Below, piece after piece: positions 37,787 to 47,295 of a stretch of 64,000 nucleotides of DNA (within the stretch, counting starts at the first letter, position 1; each line of letters starts with the position of its first letter). The stretch covers positions 5,000,001 to 5,064,000 of the forward strand of contig NZ_WOXS01000002.1 in assembly GCF_009852415.1 (NCBI RefSeq), in the 5' to 3' direction. Source of the stretch: Streptomyces sp. Tu 3180. GTDB taxonomy: Bacteria > Actinomycetota > Actinomycetes > Streptomycetales > Streptomycetaceae. The notes below the pieces were generated by a model, which did no database searches, had not been told where the DNA came from, and saw nothing but the letters and a program-made list of their open reading frames with translations. Position numbers and translations under genes: made by a program.

Positions 37787-38995
37787 TCACAACCGGTGCG
37801 CCGCCCCCGCGGGAGTGGCCCCCCGCGTGTCCAGCAGCAGCTGGGCCTTCACCGACAGGCCCTGGAGGTCGTACGTGCGGTGCGGCTGGAGCAGGATCGT
37901 CAGGTCGGCGTCGGCGGCGGCCTCGTAGAGGGAGTCGGCGCGGGGCAGCGGGCGGTCGAGGACGATCCAGGACGGCACGTGCGGGTCGTGGTAGCTGACG
38001 GACGCGCCGAGCTCCATCAACCGGACCGCGATCTCCCGGGCGGGGGAGCCCTGCCGGTCGGCGAGGTCGGGCTTGTAGGTGACGCCGAGCAGCAGCACCC
38101 GGGCGCCCCGCGCGGACTTGCCGTGCTCGTTGAGGAGCGCGGCGGCGCGCTGGACGACGTAGTGCGGCATCCGGCCGTTGACCTGCTGGGCGAGTTCCGC
38201 CATGCGCAGGGTGCGGCCCGTGTGGGCGGTCAGGTCCTGGGGGAGGGAGTGGCCGCCGACGCCGGGGCCGGGGCGGAAGGCGAGGAAGCCGAAGGGCTTG
38301 GTCTCCGCGCAGCGGATGACGTCCCACAGGTCGACGCCCAGGTCGTGGCAGAGGACGGCCATCTCGTTGACGAGGGCGATGTTGACGTGCCGGAAGTTGG
38401 TCTCCAGGAGCTGCACGGTCTCCGCCTCGCGGGGGCCGCGTGCGCGGACCACCTTGTCGGTGAGCCGTCCGTAGAAGGCGGCGGCCGACTCGGTGCAGGC
38501 CGGGGTGAGGCCGCCGATGACCTTGGGGGTGTTGGCGGGGGTGAAGTCGCGGTTGCCGGGGTCGACGCGGCTGGGGGAGTAGGCGAGGTGGAAGTCGCGG
38601 CCCGCGCGGAGCCCCGATCCCGACTCGAGCAGGCGCAGGAAGGGGCCCTCCGTCGTCCCGGGGGGCGCGGGGGACTCCAGGATCACCGTGGTGTGCGGGC
38701 GCAGACGGGCGGCGAGCGTGCGGGCGGCCGTCTCGACCTGGCTCAGGTCCAGGCCGCCGTCCGCGGCGCGCGGGGCCGGTGCGCAGACGACCGCGGTGCG
38801 CACCCGGCCGAGCTCGACGGCGTTGGTCGTCGTGCGGAAGCCCCGGGCGAGCATGCGGCGCTGTTCGGCGGGGCTGAGGGAGCCCGTCTCGGGGCCGGTC
38901 CGGTAACCGATCGTGGGAATGCCGGCGGCGACGGCGGCCTGGGCCAGGGGCAGGCCGTACGGTCCGAGTCCGATGACGGCGAGATCTGCGGGCAT
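37787..38995 (-). CDS. UDP-glucose/GDP-mannose dehydrogenase family protein, catalytic Cys replaced
   Basis: 402 residues with the family's N-terminal NAD domain (LAVIGLGPYGLPLAQA), central dimer helix (LLETNFRHVNIALVNEMAVL) and C-terminal UDP-binding domain (VLLLGVTYKPDLADRQGSP). These enzymes oxidise a sugar alcohol to the acid through a thioester on the Cys of GGHCIPVDP. Here that segment is GGHSLPQDL, with Ser250 in the Cys position, and the usual Lys and Asn of the K-LLEN-x-FR helix are Gln and Thr. The protein may be a stalled dehydrogenase or a non-catalytic relative. The gene is intact, and the ATG at 38995 fits the first NAD strand. Confidence 0.85.
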   Translation of the reverse strand: MPADLAVIGLGPYGLPLAQAAVAAGIPTIGYRTGPETGSLSPAEQRRMLARGFRTTTNAVELGRVRTAVVCAPAPRAADGGLDLSQVETAARTLAARLRPHTTVILESPAPPGTTEGPFLRLLESGSGLRAGRDFHLAYSPSRVDPGNRDFTPANTPKVIGGLTPACTESAAAFYGRLTDKVVRARGPREAETVQLLETNFRHVNIALVNEMAVLCHDLGVDLWDVIRCAETKPFGFLAFRPGPGVGGHSLPQDLTAHTGRTLRMAELAQQVNGRMPHYVVQRAAALLNEHGKSARGARVLLLGVTYKPDLADRQGSPAREIAVRLMELGASVSYHDPHVPSWIVLDRPLPRADSLYEAAADADLTILLQPHRTYDLQGLSVKAQLLLDTRGATPAGAAHRL

Positions 38996-39268
38996 GGCGT
39001 GGGCCGTCCTTCCCAGTAGCCGAAGTGGGACAGGCGCGCAAGCCCTGTGGACAGGACGGGCGAGCGCAATGTCAGACTAGGAGTAAATATGACCGATATG
39101 TGGGATTGGTCGGCCGAGTTTCGGTGAGTCGTTCCGCGGGGCCGTCCACAGGGCGGGGTCGCGTGGTGGCCGAAGTCGGGCAAGCCGGTCAGAATTTGGG
39201 CATGAGGGAGGGGAACCGGGCTTCGCCCGACGGGTGCGGCCTGTGCGACCGATGAGCGGGAGGCAGCG

Positions 39269-40975
39269 GTGAGGACAGCGACACTGGGGCCGGCGCAGCG
39301 CGCCGAGTCACTCGCATCCATGGCCGAGCACGAGCTGGACGTACTGGTGGTGGGCGGCGGCGTGGTCGGCGCGGGCACCGCGCTCGACGCCGCGACCCGC
39401 GGCCTGTCCACGGGCCTGGTCGAGGCGCGTGACTGGGCGTCGGGCACCTCCAGCCGGTCCAGCAAGCTGATCCACGGCGGCCTGCGCTACCTGGAGATGC
39501 TCGACTTCGCGCTCGTGCGGGAGGCCCTGAAGGAACGCGGCCTGCTGCTGGAGCGGCTCGCCCCGCACCTGGTGAGGCCGGTGCCGTTCCTGTACCCGTT
39601 GCGGCACAAGGGCTGGGAGCGGCTGTACGCCGGGTCGGGGGTCGCGCTCTACGACGCCATGTCGATGGCCCGCGGCCACGGGCGGGGCCTGCCCCTGCAC
39701 CGTCACCTGAGCCGCCGTCACGCGCTGCGGGTCGCGCCCTGCTTGAGGAAGGACGCGCTGGTCGGGGCGTTGCAGTACTACGACGCCCAGATGGACGACG
39801 CCCGGTTCGTGGCGACGCTCGTCCGCACGGCCGCGGCGTACGGTGCGAAGACCGCCAACCGGGCGCGCGTGACCGGGTTCCTGCGCGAGGGCGAGCGGGT
39901 CGTCGGCGCCCGGGTGCAGGACGTCGAGGGCGGCGGCGAGTACGAGGTCCGCGCCAAGCAGGTCGTCAACGCCACCGGCGTGTGGACCGACGACACCCAG
40001 GCGATGGTCGGGGAGCGCGGGCGGTTCCACGTCCGTGCCTCCAAGGGCATCCACCTGGTCGTCCCCAAGGACCGCATCCACTCCACGACCGGGCTCATCC
40101 TGCGCACCGAGAAGTCCGTGCTGTTCGTCATCCCCTGGGGCCGGCACTGGATCGTCGGGACCACGGACACCGACTGGGACCTCGACAAGGCGCACCCGGC
40201 CGCGTCCAGCGCGGACATCGACTACCTGCTGGAACACGTCAACTCGGTGCTCGCGGTCCCGCTCACCCGGGACGACGTCGAGGGCGTGTACGCCGGGCTG
40301 AGGCCCCTGCTCGCCGGCGAGTCGGACGCCACCAGCAAGCTGTCGCGCGAGCACACCGTGGCGCATCCCGTGCCGGGGCTCGTCGTGGTGGCGGGCGGCA
40401 AGTACACGACGTACCGGGTGATGGCCGAGGACGCGGTGGACGCGGCGGTGCACGGACTCGACGTGCGCGTCGCCGACTGCGTCACCGAGGACACGCCGCT
40501 GGTGGGCGCCGAGGGGTACCGGGCGCTGTGGAACGCGCGGGCGCGGATCGCCGCGCGCACCGGGCTGCACACGGCCCGGGTGGAGCACCTGCTGCACCGG
40601 TACGGGGCGATGGCGGAGGAGGTCCTGGACCTCATCGCCGCGGACCCCTCGCTGGGCCGGCCGCTGCAGGCGGCCGAGGACTACCTGCGCGCCGAGGTCA
40701 CCTACGCCGCCTCGCACGAGGGGGCGCGCCACCTGGACGACGTGCTGACGCGGCGCACCCGCATATCGATCGAGACGTTCGACCGGGGCACGCGCAGCGC
40801 ACGGGAGGCCGCCGGGCTGATGGCTCCGGTGCTGGGCTGGGACCAGGACCAGATCGAGCGCGAGGTGCAGCACTACGAGAAGCGGGTGGAGGCCGAACGC
40901 GAGTCGCAGCGCCAGCCCGACGACCTGACGGCGGACGCGGCACGGCTGGGCGCCCCGGACATCGTGCCGCTGTAG
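39269..40975 (+). CDS. glpD: Glycerol-3-phosphate dehydrogenase
   Basis: FAD-dependent oxidation of glycerol 3-phosphate to dihydroxyacetone phosphate, feeding electrons to menaquinone at the membrane. 568 residues with the FAD loop VVGGGVVGAGTALDAATRGL, the SSRSSKLIHGGLRYLE block, KGIHLVVP, GTTDTDWD and the C-terminal GlpO-type cap (HYGAMAEEVL-type region). The GTG at 39269 follows GGGAGGCAGCG. The product fits glycerol use with the usual GylR control, though the gyl operon is not in this window. Confidence 0.95.
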   Translation: MRTATLGPAQRAESLASMAEHELDVLVVGGGVVGAGTALDAATRGLSTGLVEARDWASGTSSRSSKLIHGGLRYLEMLDFALVREALKERGLLLERLAPHLVRPVPFLYPLRHKGWERLYAGSGVALYDAMSMARGHGRGLPLHRHLSRRHALRVAPCLRKDALVGALQYYDAQMDDARFVATLVRTAAAYGAKTANRARVTGFLREGERVVGARVQDVEGGGEYEVRAKQVVNATGVWTDDTQAMVGERGRFHVRASKGIHLVVPKDRIHSTTGLILRTEKSVLFVIPWGRHWIVGTTDTDWDLDKAHPAASSADIDYLLEHVNSVLAVPLTRDDVEGVYAGLRPLLAGESDATSKLSREHTVAHPVPGLVVVAGGKYTTYRVMAEDAVDAAVHGLDVRVADCVTEDTPLVGAEGYRALWNARARIAARTGLHTARVEHLLHRYGAMAEEVLDLIAADPSLGRPLQAAEDYLRAEVTYAASHEGARHLDDVLTRRTRISIETFDRGTRSAREAAGLMAPVLGWDQDQIEREVQHYEKRVEAERESQRQPDDLTADAARLGAPDIVPL

Positions 40976-41044
40976 GGCCGGGCCCGGCCCGGACCACTCG
41001 AACGAGTGACGCGAACCGGGATCCTCGTGCGAAGCCCGGCCGTT

Positions 41045-42115
41045 CTACGGGGTGCGGGGGCAGAACTCGGCCGCGAGCACCGCGGGTTCGAGGCCGGGGT
41101 CCGTCATCGCGTCCGTGTTCACCCGGAAGGTGAGGACATGCCGGCCGTCGGCGGTGGCCGCGGTGCGCACGTAGCTGCCGGAGATGCGTCCGTTGTGCCC
41201 CCACACGGTGGTGCCGCACGGGAGTTCCACGGGAAACAGCCCCAAGCCGTACGAGCCGCGTGCGGCACGGGTGTCGAGCATCTCGCGCAGCCGGCGCGGG
41301 GGCAGCAGCTCACCGCCGAGCAGGGCCGCGTAGAAGCGGTCCAGATCGGCCAGCGTGGTCACCAGCTCGCCCGCGGCGCCGGCCACCCGCGGGTCGAGCA
41401 GGGTGGTGTCGGTCCCGTCGGCGGCGTAGGCGCGGCCGTGCGGCCGGGGCAGTGACGTGCGGGAGCCGGGGAAGGAGGTGCCCGTCAGGCGCAGGGGAGC
41501 GATGATGCGGCGTTCGGCCTCGGCGGCGTAGGAGCGGCCGGTGACCTGTTCGACGACCAGGCCGAGCAGGACGTAGTTGGTGTTCGAGTAGGAGAAGCGG
41601 CCGTGGCCGGCCGGGGGGTGGGTGAGTGCGATGCGTACGGCCTGAAGAGGCGTGACCGGGACGGTGCCCCGCGTGTCCGCGGAGAAGTCGTACAGGCCGC
41701 TGGTGTGGCTGAGCAGGGAGCGCAGGGTCAGCGCGCGACCGTCGTTGCCCGCTCCCCGCACCAGGCCGGGCAGGTGCTCCTCCACGGTGTCGGACAGCGA
41801 CAGCCTCCGCTCGTCGGCCAGTTGCAGCACGACGGTCGCGATGAACGTCTTCGTGATGCTTCCGGCGCGGAAGTGGTCGGCGCGCGCCACGCCCTCGCCG
41901 GCGTCGGCGTAGCGGGAGCCGTTCCCGTCCAGGGCCAGCAGGGCCGCGGCCGGGGCCCCGCCCCGTGCGACCAGGAGCGGGAGGAGCGCGTCCGCGGGCG
42001 AGGCCGACAGGACCGAAGGGACCGAAGGGATCGACGGGGCGGTCGGAGTGGCCGGGGTCAGGGCGAGCAGGGCCAAGGAGACGGGGACGGCCAGCAGGGT
42101 CCGCAGCGGTGGCAT
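41045..42115 (-). CDS. Serine hydrolase, beta-lactamase/class C-like (D-Ala-D-Ala carboxypeptidase type)
   Basis: Secreted or anchored serine peptidase-like enzyme of the AmpC/DacB-related family. The ATG at 42115 has GGGAGGAG upstream. The 356 residues begin with a signal peptide and a Pro/Ser linker. The catalytic motifs are SITK (Ser-x-x-Lys), YSN (Tyr-x-Asn) and HNG in place of KTG, the usual pattern for the esterase/carboxypeptidase branch. Substrate unknown. It is divergent from the kinase cluster. Confidence 0.88.
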   Translation of the reverse strand: MPPLRTLLAVPVSLALLALTPATPTAPSIPSVPSVLSASPADALLPLLVARGGAPAAALLALDGNGSRYADAGEGVARADHFRAGSITKTFIATVVLQLADERRLSLSDTVEEHLPGLVRGAGNDGRALTLRSLLSHTSGLYDFSADTRGTVPVTPLQAVRIALTHPPAGHGRFSYSNTNYVLLGLVVEQVTGRSYAAEAERRIIAPLRLTGTSFPGSRTSLPRPHGRAYAADGTDTTLLDPRVAGAAGELVTTLADLDRFYAALLGGELLPPRRLREMLDTRAARGSYGLGLFPVELPCGTTVWGHNGRISGSYVRTAATADGRHVLTFRVNTDAMTDPGLEPAVLAAEFCPRTP

Positions 42116-42273
42116 CCCGGCTCCTCCCTCGTCGGGGGCCATCATGCAGGGTGGCGGAACGGACGCTTCACCCGGGCTCCGGGTGTCCGGAGCCCGGCAC
42201 ACCGTCAGAGGCACCCTGGGCGTCGGCCACTTGTCGGGTGAGAGACAATGAAGTCTCTGTCAGGGCGGGTTGC

Positions 42274-44319
42274 ATGAGGGGACGCATGTCGGAGGCGGAT
42301 CGGGCGGGGACACCCCGTCAGGGCAAGAGCGCACGTCTCCTCGCCGGGCGGTACCGGCTGGGAGACGTGCTCGGCCGCGGCGGCATGGGGACGGTGTGGC
42401 GGGCCGAGGACGAGACCCTGGGCCGTACCGTCGCCGTCAAGGAGCTTCGGTTCCCGTCGAACATCGACGAGGAGGAGAAGCGGCGGCTGATCACGCGGAC
42501 GCTGCGCGAGGCCAAGGCGATCGCGCGGATCCGCAACAACAGCGCCGTGACCGTCTTCGACGTGGTCCAGGAGGACGACCGTCCCTGGATCGTGATGGAA
42601 CTCGTCGAGGGCAAGTCGCTCGCCGAGGTCATCCGGGAGGACGGCCTGCTGGAGCCGAGGCGTGCCGCCGAGGTCGGGCTGGCCGTGCTCGACGTGCTGC
42701 GCTCCGCGCACCGTGAGGGCATCCTGCACCGCGACGTGAAGCCGTCGAACGTGCTGATCGCCGAGGACGGCCGGGTGGTGCTCACCGACTTCGGCATCGC
42801 CCAGGTCGAGGGCGACCCGTCCATCACCTCGACCGGCATGCTGGTCGGCGCTCCCTCCTACATCTCCCCGGAACGGGCCCGCGGGCACAAGCCGGGACCG
42901 GCGGCCGACCTGTGGTCGCTCGGCGGGCTGCTGTACGCGGCGGTGGAGGGCTCGCCGCCGTACGACAAGGGATCCGCGATCGCGACGCTCACGGCGGTGA
43001 TGACCGAGCCGCTCGAGGAGCCGAAGAACGCGGGACCGCTCCGGGACGTCATCCACGGGCTGCTCACCAAGGACCCCGCCCAGCGGCTCGACGACGCCGG
43101 GGCCCGGGCGATGCTGAACGCGGTCATCCACGCGCCGGAGGCCGGGGCGGCCGGGTCGGAGCCCGCGGACGCGACGAAGGTCGTGCCGCTGCCGGGGCAG
43201 CCCGGCGGGCGGGACGACGCCGGGGGCAAGCGGGGCGAGGAGGCCGGGGAGAGGCTGCGGGGCGCGTTGCGTTCCGTGCGGAAGGCGGCGGTGGCCGCCG
43301 GCTCGGCCGGAGCCGCGGCACGCGCCAAGTCCGGCAGCACGGGCACGCCTTCGGCGGCCGGCGGGACCCGGGCGGCGGGCACGGCGTCGTCCCCGTCCGC
43401 CCCGGCCGCGGCCCCCGGTTCGCGGGCGGGCACCGGGTCCGGGGCGCAGACGGCCGCGCAGGGCGCGCCGGCCTCGGGCGGGCGGAGTTCGGGGTGGCCG
43501 GTGGTGCCCCCGCCGGACCTGCCGGCGAGGCCCGCGCCGAGGGCGCCGCTCACCGATGTCGTGCCGCGGCGGACGCTGGTGGTCATCGCGGTGGCCGTGG
43601 TGCTCGCCGTCCTCGGCGCCGTGCTGGCCCTCACGCTCGGCGGCGACGACGAGGGCGGCCAGGGGGCGAAGGGCGGCGGGGGCGACCGGGCCGTCACCGG
43701 CGGGACGCCCAGCGCGGACACCCGCAGCGACGGGAGCGACGGCACCCGCACCGACGGCGCGGCGACCGCATCGGCGACCGAGTCGTCGGGCGCGGGAGCC
43801 GGTGCGGCGGACACCCCGGGGGCCGAGGACGGCGAGACGGACGGCCCGGGCGGCTCGGACGACTCGGCGGAGGACGGCGACGGCACCTCCGTGAAGGAGA
43901 CGTACCGGGGGAACCAGGGGTACTCGATCGGACTGCCCGAGGGCTGGAAGTACCGGTCGACGGGGGCCGCGGGAGACCGCTTCACCGGGCCCGACGGGCA
44001 GAAGCTGCTCATCGGCTGGACCACCACCCCGAAGGACGACCCGGTCGCGGACTGGAAGAACCAGGAACGCGGCATGGTGCGCGCCCAGTACCAGAGGATC
44101 CGCATCGAGAAGGTGGACTACCGGGGCTGGAACACGGCCGACTGGGAGTTCACCTATGTGGAGAACGGGACGAAGTACCGGTCCGTCGACCGGGGGTTCG
44201 TCGTCGGCGACCGGCTCGGGTACGGGCTGATGTACACGGCCGAGGCCGCCCGGTGGGACAGCGAGCAGCGCAGGGACACCTGGCGGACGCTGACGAAGTC
44301 GTTCGAACCCAAGTCCTGA
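42274..44319 (+). CDS. Ser/Thr protein kinase, PknB type, kinase 1 of cluster
   Basis: Membrane kinase that phosphorylates Ser/Thr on cytoplasmic targets in response to an outside signal. The ATG at 42274 is followed by another at 42286. 681 residues: glycine loop (GRGGMGTV, about 34-41), VAVKE Lys, HRDVKPSN (Asp154), DFG (Asp172), SPE, then a Gly/Ala/Ser/Thr juxtamembrane linker of about 150 residues, one transmembrane helix (about 434-456), an acidic linker and a C-terminal extracellular domain beginning GYSIGLPEGW. The same outside domain type occurs in most kinases of the cluster. Confidence 0.95.
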   Translation: MRGRMSEADRAGTPRQGKSARLLAGRYRLGDVLGRGGMGTVWRAEDETLGRTVAVKELRFPSNIDEEEKRRLITRTLREAKAIARIRNNSAVTVFDVVQEDDRPWIVMELVEGKSLAEVIREDGLLEPRRAAEVGLAVLDVLRSAHREGILHRDVKPSNVLIAEDGRVVLTDFGIAQVEGDPSITSTGMLVGAPSYISPERARGHKPGPAADLWSLGGLLYAAVEGSPPYDKGSAIATLTAVMTEPLEEPKNAGPLRDVIHGLLTKDPAQRLDDAGARAMLNAVIHAPEAGAAGSEPADATKVVPLPGQPGGRDDAGGKRGEEAGERLRGALRSVRKAAVAAGSAGAAARAKSGSTGTPSAAGGTRAAGTASSPSAPAAAPGSRAGTGSGAQTAAQGAPASGGRSSGWPVVPPPDLPARPAPRAPLTDVVPRRTLVVIAVAVVLAVLGAVLALTLGGDDEGGQGAKGGGGDRAVTGGTPSADTRSDGSDGTRTDGAATASATESSGAGAGAADTPGAEDGETDGPGGSDDSAEDGDGTSVKETYRGNQGYSIGLPEGWKYRSTGAAGDRFTGPDGQKLLIGWTTTPKDDPVADWKNQERGMVRAQYQRIRIEKVDYRGWNTADWEFTYVENGTKYRSVDRGFVVGDRLGYGLMYTAEAARWDSEQRRDTWRTLTKSFEPKS

Positions 44320-44472
44320 GCATGGGCGTTCCCCGTCGTGGGCAGTGAGATGTGGCATCCCCTCTCTGCGGGTTGCCTCCGGCACGTATCGTGAGTGCTT
44401 GCGGACCGTACGAAGCTGGAACGGCCCGTTGGGCGAACGGAACTGACCGACCGTACGGCCGGGGGAGGCAAC

Positions 44473-47133
44473 GTGGAGGACTACGCGGGACGGGTGCTCG
44501 CCGACCGCTACCGCCTGCCGCTGCCGCCCTCCGACGAGTACGAACTCACCGAGACCCGGGCCTTCGACACCTACAGCGGCCAGGAGGTCCTGGTCAGGCA
44601 GATTCCGCTGCCGGAGGTCGTCGAGGCCGAGGTGCTCGACGCGGAGGGACTGCCCGACGGTTTCACGGCCCGTGACGGCGGCGCGCGACGCGGCTCCGGG
44701 CCCGCGCGCGCGGGCACGCGGCGGCCCACCGATCCGGTCGTGCGGCGCGCGGTCGAGGCCGCGCAGGCGGCGGCCGCCATCCCCGACCATCCGCGGCTGG
44801 ACCAGGTCTTCGACGTGTTCGCGGAGGGCGGTTCGCTGTGGATCGTCAGCGAGCTGGTGGCCGCGCGCCCGCTGTCGGCCCTGCTCGCCGAGAAGCCGCT
44901 GTCCCCGTACCGGGCGGCGGAGGTCGCCTCCGACGTGCTGACGGCCTTGCGGGTGCTGCACTCCCACGGCTGGGTGCACCGCAACATCACCGCGCGCACC
45001 GTGCTCGTCTGCGACGACGGACGGGTGATGCTGACCGGTCTCGCGGTCGGCGCGGCGGAGGAGGCGCTGTGCGGCTACGACCCGGTGCCGGCCGCGGACG
45101 AGGACCCGCAGGCGGGGACCGGACCGCACCCGGCAGCGGCCGGGGCCCTGGCCCCGGTGGCGCCCGCGGGAACGCCGGACCCGGGGCGCGGACCGTCCTG
45201 GCCCCCCGGGTTCGCCGCCCCCGCCCCGCCCCGGGACCCCGCCGTGCCCGGCGATCCCGACGCCGCGCGACGGGCCGCCATCGAGGCACGGGCCGGCCGG
45301 CTGCCCGCGGGCGGTGCGGACACGGCAGGCGGTGTCCCCGCCGCGGCGGCCCCGCGCGCCCTGGACAGCGCGGGGGACGTGCGGGCGGCGCGGGCCGGCG
45401 CGATCGCCGCGTACCGGGCGGGCGCCCGTGCCGCCGCCCGGGTGCAGGAGGCCCAGCAGAGCGCCCGTGCCGCCCTGCCCGGAGCCCGGCCCGCCCCGGA
45501 GGGCGACGCCCCGGCCCCCGCCCCGCACGGCGACGGCCCCGCGCAGCCGCCGTACGTCCCGGAGCAGGGCGGCGGAAGCACGGGCACGGCGGCCGGTGCG
45601 GTTCCCCCGGGACGGATAGCCGACCCCTACGGCGTGGGCGGCGCCGGCCGGTACGGCGCCGCGCCCCGCCCCGGTACCGGCAGCACGCCGGCGGCCGGCG
45701 CCGCGCGTGGCGAACAGCCGCGCACGTCCCTTCCGGCCGGCGGCCCCGCGGCCGGCCGAGCCCTCGGTCCCGCGGCCGCCGCGCCGGGACCCGGCGGAGC
45801 CACCCCGCCCGCCCGTTGGGACGACCTGGCGGCGAGCACCCCCGCGCGCCGCGGCCCGACCACCGCGCTGGCCGCCGAGCGGGCGCGGCAGACGCGGATG
45901 GCCGTCGTCGGACCCGTGACGGAGCGGTGGGCGCCGGAACAGGCCGGGCCCGTGCACGAGAACTGGCAGCTGGCCGCGCCGATCGGCCCCGCGACCGACC
46001 TGTGGGCGCTGGGCGCGCTGCTGTTCCGGGCCGTCCAGGGACACGCGCCGTACCCGGAGGAGTCGACGGCCGAGCTGGTGCAGATGGTGTGCGCCGAGCC
46101 GCCCGCGTTCGCCGAGGAGTGCGGTCCGCTCAGGCCGGTCGTGGAGTCGCTGCTGCGTCAGGACCCGACCGAGCGGCCCGACTTCGAGGAGCTGCGCGGC
46201 TGGCTGCGTTCGCTGGTGCGGTCGGCGCCCGAGCCGGAGGCCGGCCTGCACGTCGTCACGGCGCCGCCCGTCGACGCGAGCCGGCTGCCGGTCGTACGGC
46301 GGCGGGGCGAGCTGGTGCGCAGGCGGCGCGCCGCACTGCCCGCGCACCACGGACGGCACAAGCGGGCCAAGCAGGAGGCCGGTTCACCGCGCCGGCTGGG
46401 CCGCGTCCTGCTCCTGCTGGTGCTGCTCGCCCTGGCCGCGGCGATCGCGTACGCCATGCTGTTCATGCCGAAGGCCGGCGAGGGGGACCCGGGCGCCGGT
46501 GCCACCGACCGCACCGGAGCGGCCGGTGAGGTCGGCGGGGCGCCGAGCTCCCCGGACACCGGCGGTGGGGCGGGGGACGGCGGGACCTCGTCCGAGCCGG
46601 ACGACGGCTCCGGGGGCGGTTCGAAGGAGACCTCCGAGGAGTCGGACGCCTCCCCCGAGACGCAGACCACCGGGCCCGAGGTCGCCGACGGCTTCACCCT
46701 GCGCGAGGACCCCGAGGGCTTCCGGGTCGCCGTCGCCGAGGACTGGGAGCGCACCGCGAAGAACGGCAGCGGGCAGGTCGTCTACTCCCGCGGGGACTTC
46801 GAACTCATCGTCGTGCCCGGCCGGGACAGCGCGCAGGAGTACGGCAGCGACCCCATGGCCTACCAGCGGGACGACGAGCGCGAGCTCCAGCCGTACCGCG
46901 ACTCCAGCTGGGCCACCTCCACCGGTCTGAAGACCATCGAGGTGGGCGGACGGACCATGGCCGAGGGGCAGTTCACCTGGACCGGCGACGGGGGCGAGCT
47001 GTACGTCCGCAACCTCGCGGCGCTGATCGAGGGCCGGTACCACGTGGTGCAGGTGCGCGGACCGGAGGCCGAACGGGACGAGGTGACGCGGCTGTTCGAG
47101 CAGGCGGCGGCGACGTACCGGTTCACCGGCTGA
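44473..47133 (+). CDS. Pseudokinase with PknB-like fold, kinase 2 of cluster
   Basis: 886 residues from the GTG at 44473, directly after GGGGGAGG. The kinase fold is kept in order, but the catalytic residues are lost. The beta-3 Lys segment reads EVLVRQIP without Lys; HRD is HRN (Asn171); DFG is replaced by GLA at the LTG position (Gly189). The domain is split by an Ala/Pro/Gly-rich insertion of about 270 residues (205-480) before the C-lobe resumes with PATDLWALGALLF. It then has basic and transmembrane segments (about 643-665) and an extracellular domain starting GFRVAVAEDW. It probably scaffolds or inhibits its neighbours. Confidence 0.9.
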   Translation: MEDYAGRVLADRYRLPLPPSDEYELTETRAFDTYSGQEVLVRQIPLPEVVEAEVLDAEGLPDGFTARDGGARRGSGPARAGTRRPTDPVVRRAVEAAQAAAAIPDHPRLDQVFDVFAEGGSLWIVSELVAARPLSALLAEKPLSPYRAAEVASDVLTALRVLHSHGWVHRNITARTVLVCDDGRVMLTGLAVGAAEEALCGYDPVPAADEDPQAGTGPHPAAAGALAPVAPAGTPDPGRGPSWPPGFAAPAPPRDPAVPGDPDAARRAAIEARAGRLPAGGADTAGGVPAAAAPRALDSAGDVRAARAGAIAAYRAGARAAARVQEAQQSARAALPGARPAPEGDAPAPAPHGDGPAQPPYVPEQGGGSTGTAAGAVPPGRIADPYGVGGAGRYGAAPRPGTGSTPAAGAARGEQPRTSLPAGGPAAGRALGPAAAAPGPGGATPPARWDDLAASTPARRGPTTALAAERARQTRMAVVGPVTERWAPEQAGPVHENWQLAAPIGPATDLWALGALLFRAVQGHAPYPEESTAELVQMVCAEPPAFAEECGPLRPVVESLLRQDPTERPDFEELRGWLRSLVRSAPEPEAGLHVVTAPPVDASRLPVVRRRGELVRRRRAALPAHHGRHKRAKQEAGSPRRLGRVLLLLVLLALAAAIAYAMLFMPKAGEGDPGAGATDRTGAAGEVGGAPSSPDTGGGAGDGGTSSEPDDGSGGGSKETSEESDASPETQTTGPEVADGFTLREDPEGFRVAVAEDWERTAKNGSGQVVYSRGDFELIVVPGRDSAQEYGSDPMAYQRDDERELQPYRDSSWATSTGLKTIEVGGRTMAEGQFTWTGDGGELYVRNLAALIEGRYHVVQVRGPEAERDEVTRLFEQAAATYRFTG

Positions 47134-47295
47134 CGGGGCCGTGCCGCGGGCGCCCGTACGCTTCCGTACGCGCTGTGGTCGCCTCCCGGCCCACGACGCG
47201 ACAACCATCACAGTGCGGTCTCCATGGCACCCCGTCGGTTCCCAGGAAGGGACCGGGTACTTACCCTGGCCCTGTCAAGACCATTGCGGGGCAAC

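Noticed and set aside
42205-46359. A 1384-residue minus-strand frame across kinases 1 and 2
   Set aside because: It is antisense to two well-defined kinase genes, and the translation is Arg/Gly/His-rich low complexity.
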